A DNA stretch of 62,472 bases from CADCVW01 sp035644935. GTDB lineage: Bacteria; Pseudomonadota; Alphaproteobacteria; Sphingomonadales; Sphingomonadaceae. Shown piece by piece: positions 35,881-44,500 of this stretch. The notes under the pieces are model-generated. The model had not been told where the DNA came from and did no database searches. It saw only the letters and a program-made list of their open reading frames with translations. Where the stretch lies: the NCBI GenBank assembly GCA_035644935.1, contig DASQNO010000033.1, forward strand, positions 1 to 62,472. Reading direction: 5' to 3'. The stretch's first letter is position 1, and each line of letters starts with the position of its first letter. A program made the position numbers and the translations under genes.

Positions 35881-36525
35881 GTGAAGATGTTCTTGTTCGG
35901 AGTGGCGGCGCTGGGCATCGGGGGCGCGGTGATCGGCGCCCGCGGGCACGAGGCGGAGCGCACGATTTCCAAGCCGCCGGGCTATGTCTACGCCGCGATG
36001 TCGGCCATGGCGCTGGCGGGCGACCAGCATAGTACGGAAATTCCCGGCAAGCCCTACGTCTTCCGCACTGAAAAGCGCGAAGGCAAGGCCATCGGGTTCT
36101 CCATCGTCCGCGAAGGCCGCACGATCGCCGAGGTCGACTTCACCCTCGCCCCCGACGGCGCCGACAAGACGCGGCTGAGCGCGGAGGCGGACATCGATCA
36201 GGCCGCGATGGCCGATCTCGTCGGCGGTTCCACGGGTGCCAAGTTCGCATCGATTCCCAAATCGGCGTTCCCGTTTCTGCTGCAAAGGGTGGTCAACGAG
36301 ATCGGCGACGACGTCGAAAACGGAACGTCGCTGCCGAAGCTGCGCGGCATGGGGTCGAGTTGGGCGTCGGCTTGGGAGTCCAACACATGGGACGGGAAGG
36401 GCATGCGCTCGGCCGATCGCTCGTGGGAAGCGCAGCGCTCGCAACGCGCCGCCGCCGCCCCCATGCGCACCGCCGCCCCGATGATGGACCCCAACGACGC
36501 CGCGCGCGACTTCATGAACAGGTAG
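35881..36525 (+). CDS. Secreted or anchored protein, unknown
   Basis: 214 residues from GTG 35881 (ATG 35887 possible); GGGAGGGGC lies upstream. N-terminal hydrophobic segment (FLFGVAALGIGGAVIGA) then a soluble domain with a SRPBCC-like look (PPGYVYAAMSAMALAG, EVDFTLAPDGADKTRLSAEA) and a Met/Ala-rich tail. Family not assigned. Confidence 0.7.
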   Translation: MKMFLFGVAALGIGGAVIGARGHEAERTISKPPGYVYAAMSAMALAGDQHSTEIPGKPYVFRTEKREGKAIGFSIVREGRTIAEVDFTLAPDGADKTRLSAEADIDQAAMADLVGGSTGAKFASIPKSAFPFLLQRVVNEIGDDVENGTSLPKLRGMGSSWASAWESNTWDGKGMRSADRSWEAQRSQRAAAAPMRTAAPMMDPNDAARDFMNR

Positions 36526-36656
36526 CGGCCGAAACGGTCCGAACCGGAGACGAAAGATAGATGCGAGCTCCCTCTCGCTGTCCGGAACGGACACGATTGC
36601 ACGTGCGGGTGCAGCGATCCTGAATATCATCGGCGGGTTTCACAGGAGGAACGCCG

Positions 36657-37067
36657 ATGAACAGAATGCTCTGCGGACTGGCCCTGATGTTGACGGTCGC
36701 CGTCCCCGATCCGGCCGCCGCGCAAAGCGTGGTCGCGCCAACCGAGACGCTGCGCATGCCGCTGTCGGAGGTACAGCGCATCCCGCAGGCCGCGGTGCGG
36801 CGCGTAGAGGCCAACCTTGCCAACCGGATCGGCACCTGGACCGGCGTGCGCAGCTGCAACGATGCGAACCGCGCGCGCGACGCCTTCATGGCGACGTTCA
36901 ACACGTGGATCGGCGAACAGGTGACGGGCAACCCGCAAAGCCTGCTCGTACGCGTCGGCACCGGCAATGCGCCGTGGTGGTACGAAAACCGCCGCCGCAA
37001 CGGCGTGCGCAGCTGCAAGGGCGGCTTCCACGCAGCCCCCGTCTACGCGCACCTGTACGCCCGCTAG
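36657..37067 (+). CDS. Secreted protein, unknown
   Basis: 136 residues with signal peptide (MNRMLCGLALMLTVAVPDPAAA) and two cysteines (VRSCNDAN, VRSCKGGF) that may pair. AGGAGGAACGCCG precedes the ATG. Not recognised. A 227-nt gene-free GC-rich gap follows. Confidence 0.7.
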   Translation: MNRMLCGLALMLTVAVPDPAAAQSVVAPTETLRMPLSEVQRIPQAAVRRVEANLANRIGTWTGVRSCNDANRARDAFMATFNTWIGEQVTGNPQSLLVRVGTGNAPWWYENRRRNGVRSCKGGFHAAPVYAHLYAR

Positions 37068-37294
37068 GGCTCGCAACGGCGCGATTCCCGCGCGACGCCG
37101 GACTCGCGTCGCTCGCGCGGGGATCCAGCCGGCGCGCGACCATCTCGGGGTCCCCGGCCCGTCTGGCGCGTCCCTGTGTGGCGCGCGCACGGTTCGGACC
37201 GGGCGCCGCGCCGTTCCCGCGACGCCGCCACGCAACATGCGCGGCGGGCGCACGTTCACCCACCCGTGAAAACCTCAACGGGAAGGAACGGCCA

Positions 37295-37687
37295 GTGAGC
37301 GATCAGACAAACCGGGAAGACGACGGGAAGACCAACACGGTGGGCCTGGGCGCGCGCGGCGAGGCGGGCGGCGGCGATGCCGGCGGCGGCGGCACGGGCG
37401 GCGCGGCGGACATCGGCGCGCCCGACGCCATCCCTGCGGACGTCATACCGACCGGCATCGGTCGCGGCGGCGGCCTGGGCGGCGGCACCGGCGGCGGCAC
37501 CGCCGGCGCGGGCGGCACCGGCACCGACGGCCCGCAGACCGGCACGACGGCCGGCGCCGACGGCACCGGCATCGGCGCGGCGGGCTCGGGCAGCCCGGGC
37601 GGCGGCCACGCCGGCGAAACGCACCAAACGGTTACGGGGACGGGGAACGAAGTGCCCGGCGGCGGCAGCGAGCCGGGCGGCGACTGA
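37295..37687 (+). CDS. Gly-rich low-complexity protein
   Basis: 130 residues from GTG 37295, with GGAAGG 8 nt upstream. Starts SDQTNREDDGKTNTVGLGAR, then is mostly Gly/Thr/Ala/Asp in GGGT/GTG runs. No signal or membrane span; predicted disordered. It shares the MSDQ/MTDQ-like start with the acidic protein at 33,658-33,999, suggesting a common type. A bidirectional terminator follows. Confidence 0.6.
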   Translation: MSDQTNREDDGKTNTVGLGARGEAGGGDAGGGGTGGAADIGAPDAIPADVIPTGIGRGGGLGGGTGGGTAGAGGTGTDGPQTGTTAGADGTGIGAAGSGSPGGGHAGETHQTVTGTGNEVPGGGSEPGGD

Positions 37688-37722
37688 CGACAAGCCATCC
37701 GCTGAACGCAGACCACGAAAAA

Positions 37723-37755
37723 GGCGGCGCCGCTCGCGCGGTCGCCGCCCTGTCT
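37723..37755. terminator. Bidirectional terminator between convergent genes
   Basis: GGCGGCG (37,723-37,729) pairs with CGCCGCC (37,743-37,749). The plus side continues CTGTCTTTCG; on the minus strand the hairpin is followed by TTTTTCG, strong for the minus-strand gene at 37,772. Confidence 0.7.
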
Positions 37756-37771
37756 TTCGTCGCAAACACGA

Positions 37772-38296
37772 TCAGCCGCGGGGAACGGTGATCTGCGTCG
37801 TGACCAGGATATTGTTGATGATCGTCAGCGAGGCCGGCGACAGCTGAACGATGTTGCTGCCGTTGATCGTGATGTTCAGCACCACGACGACGAGCACGAC
37901 CACGCCGGTCGGCGACCGCTTGATCTCCTGGACCTTGCCCAGCATCCGGCCGTTGCGGTCGTGCACCATCATGCCGGGCTGGATATTGGCCAGCGCGCTG
38001 TTCTGGTTGGCGCGGCTCAGAGCCCGGTCGGACGCGTTGGCGCGCCCCTGGCTTCCCGAACGCATGTCGTCGCCGGGCTTCATGTGCCCGTCATGCTCGC
38101 CGCCCGGCTGGGTGCCGCCCTTGAGGACGCTGTTCTCGTTCGACTGCTGGACGCCGCGCTGCGCCGCGTTGCTCGGACCCTGGCTGTTCTGCCGCGCTTC
38201 GGTGCGGTTCTGCTTGCCGGTCTGCTGCGCCAGCGCCGGGCCGGTCGCTGCCATCGCGAGGCTCGCAGCGGCCATCGCCATCATGTTCGTCTTCAT
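37772..38296 (-). CDS. Secreted Gln/Asn-rich protein with PRC-barrel-like C-terminus
   Basis: 174 residues from ATG 38296, signal peptide (MAMAAASLAMAATGPALA). Middle region is Gln/Asn/Ser/Gly-rich (EARQNSQGPSNAAQRGVQQS); the C-terminal part (GMMVHDRNGRMLGKVQEIKR then a long Val/Ile strand run) looks like a PRC-barrel-type beta fold. An EcfG-type promoter lies 42 nt upstream. Confidence 0.7.
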   Translation of the reverse strand: MKTNMMAMAAASLAMAATGPALAQQTGKQNRTEARQNSQGPSNAAQRGVQQSNENSVLKGGTQPGGEHDGHMKPGDDMRSGSQGRANASDRALSRANQNSALANIQPGMMVHDRNGRMLGKVQEIKRSPTGVVVLVVVVLNITINGSNIVQLSPASLTIINNILVTTQITVPRG

Positions 38297-38337
38297 GAGA
38301 AACTCCTGTAAACACTGGGCTTTAATGCCGGGGCGAC

Positions 38338-38362
38338 AACGGGCGCGGCGCGCAACTGTTCC
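38338..38362 (-). promoter_or_regulatory. EcfG-type general stress response promoter
   Basis: Read on the minus strand: GGAAC (38,362-38,358), 16 nt spacer, CGTT (38,341-38,338), 42 nt from the start of the secreted protein gene. Good fit to GGAAC-N16/17-CGTT. Confidence 0.78.
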
Positions 38363-38498
38363 GCTGCGCCGGTAATTGCAGGGGCTCGGCGACGCGCGGA
38401 CGCCCCGCGGCGCGGCCGCCCCGTAAGCCTTCCAGACTCCCGCGCGGCGCACGCGCGCGCTACGGTAACGCCGGGTTGGAAAGTTGAGGGTGGCAAGC

Positions 38499-38864
38499 AT
38501 GGCCGTGCACGGAAGCTGTCATTGCGGCGCGGTGACGGTGCGCGCGCCGCATGCGCCGGAGTGGGTGGGAAGCTGCAATTGCTCGCTGTGCGCCAAGCTC
38601 GGCTGGCTGGTAGCTTACTACCCCGACGACGCGGTGACGGTGGAGGGCGAGACGGTCGCCTATGTCTGGGGAGACCGCATGATCGGCATCCACCATTGCC
38701 CCGTCTGCGGCTGCGGAACGCATTGGCGCACGCTCGGCGAGGATTTCGGCAAGATGGGCCTCCACGCGCGGCTTCTGGACGGGTTTGTCGTGACCGGGGC
38801 GGGGGTTTGTTCGGTCGGCGGGGCGCCGGTCGAGGTGCGGTTGGTCGACAATGCGGGGGAGTGA
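38499..38864 (+). CDS. GFA-family zinc protein
   Basis: 121 residues from ATG 38499. Zinc cysteines of the glutathione-dependent formaldehyde-activating (GFA) family: SCHCGAV (C7, C9), SCNCSLC (C26, C28, C31) and HCPVCGCG. Members bind zinc and are often annotated as aldehyde/glutathione related; true substrate unknown. Confidence 0.88.
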   Translation: MAVHGSCHCGAVTVRAPHAPEWVGSCNCSLCAKLGWLVAYYPDDAVTVEGETVAYVWGDRMIGIHHCPVCGCGTHWRTLGEDFGKMGLHARLLDGFVVTGAGVCSVGGAPVEVRLVDNAGE

Positions 38865-38972
38865 TTCACGCGTTGTGTCCTGGGAGTTGCCCCCGGTCGG
38901 ATATTGTGAACCGAGCCGCGACCTTGTCAGGCACTCCGTTACAGGTGCACACTCCCGCAGCGGGAGGGTCGC

Positions 38973-39578
38973 GTGGACAACGAGTTCTTCAATCGGGTCA
39001 GCGAGGACCGGATTTCGTCGCGCCAGATCGACGAGTTGATTGGATTGGCGCGAGGCATCGCGGCCGATGGCAGCATCAACCAGACCGAAATCGAGTTCCT
39101 GCAGAAATGGCTCGCCGCGAATGCGGGGATTAGCGACCAGCCAGTCGTCCGGACGCTGTACGCGCGCGTCAACGAGATGTTGGCGGACGGCGTGGTTGAT
39201 GCAGAGGAGAGGATCGAGCTTCTCGACACGCTGAACCGCTTCTCCAACCGCGACTTTGAGCTTGGCGAGGTGCTGAAGCCGACGACGCTGCCACTGTGCA
39301 ATCCCCATCCGACGCTTTCCTTCACCGGCCGAAGCTACTGCTTCACCGGCACGTTCAGCTACGGCCAGCGCCGTCATTGCGAACAAGCTGTTGTGGACCG
39401 CGGCGGGGAGGCGGGAAGCCTGACGAAGAAGACGCACGTGCTCGTGATCGGCGCTTACGCGACGGAGTCGTGGAAGCACTCGTCCTTCGGCCACAAGATC
39501 GTCAAAGCGAGCGATATGCGCGATGCGGGCGTGCCGATCTCAATCGTGTCGGAGGCGCACTGGGTGACACATCTTTAG
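38973..39578 (+). CDS. BRCT-domain protein with TerB-like helical N-terminus
   Basis: 201 residues from GTG 38973; GGGAGGG lies upstream. The N-terminal ~95 residues are helical with an acidic TerB-like repeat look (ARGIAADGSINQTEIEFLQK and MLADGVVDAEERIELL). The C-terminal ~113-200 is a ligase-type BRCT domain (SYCFTGTFSYGQRRHCEQAV, VDRGGEAGSLTKKTHVLVIG, terminal EAHWVTHL). A DNA-repair or 5'-phosphate-binding role is inferred. It ends at a terminator just before the retron. Confidence 0.82.
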   Translation: MDNEFFNRVSEDRISSRQIDELIGLARGIAADGSINQTEIEFLQKWLAANAGISDQPVVRTLYARVNEMLADGVVDAEERIELLDTLNRFSNRDFELGEVLKPTTLPLCNPHPTLSFTGRSYCFTGTFSYGQRRHCEQAVVDRGGEAGSLTKKTHVLVIGAYATESWKHSSFGHKIVKASDMRDAGVPISIVSEAHWVTHL

Positions 39579-39604
39579 GGCGCAACGTCGTCGTTGGCCC
39601 GGCA

Positions 39605-39629
39605 CACAGAACAAGTTCTTGTTTTTTTT
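39605..39629 (+). terminator. Terminator between the BRCT gene and the retron
   Basis: ACAGAAC-AA-GTTCTTGT hairpin followed by eight or more Ts (39,621-39,629). Marks the left side of the retron cassette. Confidence 0.65.
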
Positions 39630-39653
39630 AATATCCAGTTTACGCTTACCGTC

Positions 39654-39797
39654 GGATCGTGAATAGATTTTACTGCTAAGTTTCTTGGCAGCTGAGAAGT
39701 ACGCGCGGGCCGCTTGCTCCTATGGGGCGGGCCTGATGATGCGTCGGAATGAATGTTCGATGGTTACGCTGTGATCGCATAAGAGTATTCACGATCC
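39654..39797 (+). ncRNA. Retron msr-msd non-coding RNA (candidate)
   Basis: A perfect 12-bp inverted repeat GGATCGTGAATA (39,654-39,665) / TATTCACGATCC (39,786-39,797) bounds 144 nt directly before the RT start: the a1/a2 arrangement that defines retron RNAs. Inside are a small hairpin TGCTAAG-TTT-CTTGGCA (39,674-39,690), a longer GC stem around GCTCC-TAT-GGGGC (about 39,716-39,728) and an outer pair ATGCG/CGCAT further 3', fitting msr hairpins then the msd hairpin. The branch guanosine may be G39666, just after a1. RNA boundaries and the cDNA part are inference. Confidence 0.82.
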
Positions 39798-39800
39798 AAT

Positions 39801-41192
39801 ATGCTAATCGATCTTCAAGTATGTCAAACCCGAGCAGACTTCGCTTCTCTGCTCGACGTTCCGGTTAAAGAGCTAACTCACACCCTCTTCAAAGTACCTG
39901 ACGCCTCAAAGTACTCATCGTTCTGCATATCAAAGAAGAACGGCGGAACGCGACATATTTTGGCGCCGTGTTCCCCGCTTAAGTGGCTACAACGTCGCTT
40001 GTTATCGGTGTTGTATCAGTGCGAGGATGACATAGAGGCAGCAAGAGGTCGCTCGTCTAATCTGCACTTCGGATTCCGTCGAGGGCTGAACATCTACGAT
40101 AACGCATACGTTCATAGAGGTAAGCGGCACACCTTCAACATAGATATCGCTGACTTCTTCGATCAGATCAACTTCGGGCGTGTGCGAGTGTTCTTCATTA
40201 AAGATCATAGGTTTCGTCTTCAAGAACCGGTAGCGACGGTTATCGCGCAGATCGCGTGCTTCAACAAATTGCTACCCCAAGGCAGTCCTACGTCTCCGCA
40301 CATAGCAAATCTCGTCTCCCAATTTTTCGATAATCGGATGACGCGCTTCCTCCGCCCCCAGCGATGTCGCTATACGCGATATGCTGACGACATAACCATT
40401 TCTACGGATCTTCGAGATTTTCCCCAGACGATCGCGACTAACACGGGAGTTGCGCCACAAGGATGGGAGCCCACCCAAGCCTTGAGAAACATATTTGCGC
40501 GAGCAGGCTTTGCAATTAACGACTCGAAGACAAGAATGAGCACACACGGTAGTCGTCAATCCGTAACGGGGTTGGTGGTTAACGATCGGCCAAATGTCAC
40601 TCGCGAGTATTATCTTCAAACTCGAGCAATGTGTGATCATTTGTTCAAAAACGGCACCTTTGTAGAAGCCAATATCTGCGATGGCTTTGGCGAAAACTGC
40701 CCGGCCGTCGAACCGATAGGAGAGCCTGCTCCCTCGAGCCCATTGATGGCTCTTGAAGGCCGATTGTCGCACATTCACTATATCCGTGAGCGAAGCGACA
40801 GCCGTACCATCCAGAAGAAGCAGGATGAACCAACGCAGTTCTGGTGCATGTTACAGAGGTTCTACCTCTTCAAATACTTTGTTGCCAATCCGAGGCCCGT
40901 TATCTTGACCGAAGGCCCCTCCGACATCTCCCATCTGCGCTCCGCGATCTTACACTCGGCTACGCTCTTCGACAACTTAGCTTCAGTTAAGAACGGGACG
41001 AGAACCATCGTTGCTCATTTCTTCCGTTTCGATGGTAATGCATCTCAGGTCATCGGGCTCACCGGAGGCTCAGGAAACATAAAGAGATTTCTTTATCTTT
41101 ACAACAAGAGCCAAAAACTCTTCAATCAATCGCTTCGGCATCAGCCTGTCATCATTGTTGTAGATAATGACAAAGGGGTGCGGACGCGATAG
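39801..41192 (+). CDS. Retron reverse transcriptase fused to a TOPRIM domain (frame broken near end)
   Basis: 463 residues. RT hallmarks: retron region X NAXXH as NAYVH (101-105), LLPQGSPTSP (157-166), catalytic YADD (194-197) and region Y VTG (255-257). The C-terminus is TOPRIM: TEGPSD (Glu371) and VVDNDKG (D455/D457). Then the frame reads VRTR and stops. The -1 frame continues as GADAIAMINGIF, exactly what follows DxD in such domains, in the next ORF. Repaired, the protein would be ~573 aa, like the Ec67-type RT-TOPRIM (about 586). GC is far below the flanks, indicating horizontal origin. Confidence 0.93.
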   Translation: MLIDLQVCQTRADFASLLDVPVKELTHTLFKVPDASKYSSFCISKKNGGTRHILAPCSPLKWLQRRLLSVLYQCEDDIEAARGRSSNLHFGFRRGLNIYDNAYVHRGKRHTFNIDIADFFDQINFGRVRVFFIKDHRFRLQEPVATVIAQIACFNKLLPQGSPTSPHIANLVSQFFDNRMTRFLRPQRCRYTRYADDITISTDLRDFPQTIATNTGVAPQGWEPTQALRNIFARAGFAINDSKTRMSTHGSRQSVTGLVVNDRPNVTREYYLQTRAMCDHLFKNGTFVEANICDGFGENCPAVEPIGEPAPSSPLMALEGRLSHIHYIRERSDSRTIQKKQDEPTQFWCMLQRFYLFKYFVANPRPVILTEGPSDISHLRSAILHSATLFDNLASVKNGTRTIVAHFFRFDGNASQVIGLTGGSGNIKRFLYLYNKSQKLFNQSLRHQPVIIVVDNDKGVRTR

Positions 41193-41194
41193 CA

Positions 41195-41521
41195 ATGATC
41201 AATGGCATATTCAAAACCAGTATCCAGACCGCTGATCCAGCCGTTATGCATCAAGTCACAAAATATCTATACCTTTTGAAGACCAGCCACCTCGGTACAA
41301 AAAAGTCAACCTGTATCGAGGATATGCTGCCGACATCCGTCAGAAGCGTAAAATTAAATGGCAAGACCTTTTCCGGAGATGCAGACATGGATAACACGAA
41401 ACACTTCGGAAAGGTGGCGCTAGGAAATTACGTTCAAGTAAATGCGCCTACAATCTACTTTAGTCAGTTCGACGAAATGCTAATTGGTATGAATACCGCA
41501 ATAGCCATGGCTCAGAGTTAA
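41195..41521 (+). CDS. Rest of the TOPRIM domain of the retron RT (displaced frame)
   Basis: Can be read as a 108-aa ORF from ATG 41195, but its frame is open upstream through GADAIA to about 41,176, matching continuation of the RT-TOPRIM protein. It is low-GC like the RT. No SD-like sequence suits an independent start. Best seen as the C-terminal part separated by a single indel in the aaagggg run (41,172-41,178). A separate effector subunit is possible but less likely. Confidence 0.75.
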   Translation: MINGIFKTSIQTADPAVMHQVTKYLYLLKTSHLGTKKSTCIEDMLPTSVRSVKLNGKTFSGDADMDNTKHFGKVALGNYVQVNAPTIYFSQFDEMLIGMNTAIAMAQS

Positions 41522-41551
41522 AGTCGCTGCCAGCTTACTAGCGAAGATCCC

Positions 41552-44500
41552 TTACTCCGCTGCCACCCGCTGCCCCACGAGCAACGGCTTCAGATATCCC
41601 CCCGTATAGCTCCGCTTGCACTTCGCCACCGTCTCCGGCGTCCCTTCCGCGACGATCTCGCCCCCCTTGTCGCCGCCTTCCGGACCAAGGTCGATCACCC
41701 AGTCCGCGGTCTTGATGACCTCCAGGTTGTGCTCGATTACCACCACGCTGTTGCCCTGGTCGACCAGCGCCTGCAGCACTTCGAGCAGCTTGCGGACGTC
41801 CTCGAAATGCAGCCCCGTCGTCGGCTCGTCCAATATGTACAGCGTCTGCCCCGTCGCGCGCCTGGACAGTTCCTTGGCGAGCTTCACCCGCTGCGCCTCG
41901 CCGCCGGACAAAGTCGTCGCCTGCTGCCCGACCTTGACGTAGCCTAGGCCCACTTCCTCCAGCATCGCCATCTTGTCGCGGATCGGCGGCACCGCGGCGA
42001 AGAAGGCGTGCGCGTCCTCCACCGTCATGTCCAACACCTCGGCGATCGACTTGCCCTTGTGCTTCACCTCCAGCGTTTCGCGGTTGTACCGCGCGCCGTG
42101 GCAGACGTCGCAGGTGACGTAGACGTCGGGGAGGAAGTGCATCTCGATCTTGAGCACGCCGTCGCCCGAACAGGCCTCGCACCGCCCGCCCTTGACGTTG
42201 AACGAGAACCGCCCCGGCTTGTACCCGCGCGCCTGCGCCTCGGGCAGCCCCGCGAACCAGTCGCGGATCTGCGTGAACGCGCCCGTGTAGGTCGCCGGGT
42301 TCGACCGCGGCGTCCGCCCGATCGGCGACTGGTCGATGTCGATCACTTTATCCAGATATTGCAGTCCGGTGAGTTTCTCGACCTTGCCCGACTGGATGCG
42401 CGCGCCGTTCAACTCGCGCGCCGCGGCCGCGTAGAGCGTGTCGATCGTGAAGCTCGACTTGCCCGACCCCGATACGCCCGTGATGCACGTGAACGTCCCC
42501 AGCGGGATCGACGCGGTGACGTTCTTCAAATTGTTCGCCGTCGCGCCGTGCACGGTCAGCTTCTTGCCATTCCCCTTGCGCCGCGTCGCCGGCACCGCCA
42601 CCGACCGCCGCCCGGTCAGATAGTCCGCGGTCAGCGACCGCTTGTTCTTGAGCACGTCTTTGAGCTTGCCCGCCGCGACCACCTCGCCGCCGTGCACGCC
42701 CGCGCCCGGCCCCATGTCGATGACATAATCCGCCGTCCGGATCGCGTCCTCGTCATGCTCGACGACGATCACCGTGTTGCCGAGATCGCGCAGGCGCTTG
42801 AGCGTCACCAGCAGCCGGTCGTTGTCCCGCTGGTGCAGGCCGATCGATGGCTCGTCGAGCACGTAGAGCACGCCCGACAGCCCTGACCCGATCTGCGACG
42901 CGAGCCGGATGCGCTGGCTCTCGCCGCCTGACAGCGTGCCGCTCGTCCGGTCGAGGTTGAGGTAGTCGAGCCCGACATTGTTGAGGAACCCCAGCCGCTC
43001 GACGATCTCCTTCAGGATCGCCTTGGCGATCTGCTGCTGCTGCGCATTGAGCTGCGCTTCCAACCCCTGGAACCAGGTCAGCGCGTGGCCCACCGACCGC
43101 CGCGTGCTGATCGAAATGTCCTCGCCCGCGATCTTCACCGCCAGCGGCTCGGGCCGCAGCCGCGCGCCCCCGCACGTCTCGCACGGCGCCGCGCTCTGGT
43201 ACTTGCCCAGCTCCTCTCGCATCCACGCGCTCTCGGTCTGCAGCATGCGGCGGTTGAGGTTGCCGATGACGCCTTCGAACGGCTTCTTGACCTCGTAGCT
43301 CTTCCGCCCGTCGATGAACTTCAACACCACGGGCTTGCCCGCCGTCCCGTGCAGGATCGCATGCGTCGCCTCCGGCGGCAGCTGGTTCCACGGCGTCTCC
43401 AGGCTGAACCCGAAATGCGTCGCCAGGCTGCCCAGCACCTGCATGTAATAAGGGGAGGGCGGCTGCGACTTCGCCCACGGCACCACCGCGCCCTTCTTGA
43501 TGCTCAGATTCTCGTTGGGCACCACCAGCTCGGGGTCGAAGTGCAGTTTCTCCCCCAACCCGTCGCACGCCGGACAAGCCCCCTGCGGCGCGTTGAACGA
43601 GAACAGACGCGGCTCGATCTCCGCGATCGTGAACCCGGACACGGGACAGGCGAATTTCTCGGAGAACGTGATCCGCCCGGGAGGCGCGTTGGTGGCGAGC
43701 ACCGCGCGGTCCTCCGCGGCCTTCAGCACCGCGGCAACGCCCGTGCGTTCAGTCGAATCCTCGGAGTCCGCGCCTTCCACGGATGAGGAATTTGGCCCCT
43801 CACCACCCGTTCGCCCTGAGCCTGTCGAAGGGCCTTCCTTCTCTTCCTTGGCCAAGGAGGGGGCTTCGACAGGCTTAGCCCGAACGGTACTGGGTTGGGT
43901 GTTCGCACCTCCGGCGGGCGCATCCGCCGGGTCCAGGTAACACAACCCCTCCGCCAGCTTCAGCGCGGTCTCCAAGCTCTCCGCCAGCCGCGTCTCGATC
44001 CCGGCGCGCACCACCAGCCGGTCGACCACGATCTCGATGTCGTGCTTGAACTTCTTGTGGAGCGCGGGCGCGTCCTCGATGTCGTGGAACTGGCCGTCGA
44101 TGCGGACGCGCGTGAACCCGTCCTTCTGCCACCCCGCCATTTCCTTGCGGTATTCGCCCTTGCGCCCGCGCACGACCGGCGCGAGCAGGAACAGGCGCGT
44201 CCCCTCGGGCAGCAGCATGACCCGGTCGACCATCTGCGACACCGTCTGCGCCGCGATCGGCTCGCCCGTCACCGGCGAATAGGGCACCCCGACGCGCGCC
44301 CACAGCAGGCGCATGTAATCGTAGATCTCGGTCACCGTCGCGACCGTCGACCGCGGGTTTCGCGACGTCGTCTTCTGTTCGATCGAAATCGCCGGCGACA
44401 GGCCTTCGATATGATCGACGTCCGGCTTCTGCATCAGCTCCAGGAACTGGCGCGCATAGGCCGACAGCGATTCGACATACCGCCGCTGCCCCTCGGCATA

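Noticed and set aside
36600..36656. EcfG promoter before the secreted protein at 36,657
   Set aside because: GGAAC is present but the downstream half reads CGGGT rather than CGTT.
41171..41200. Programmed -1 frameshifting in the RT-TOPRIM gene
   Set aside because: The site reads C AAA GGG G in frame, which does not fit the X XXY YYZ slippery rule, and no clear downstream stimulatory hairpin is seen. An indel is simpler.
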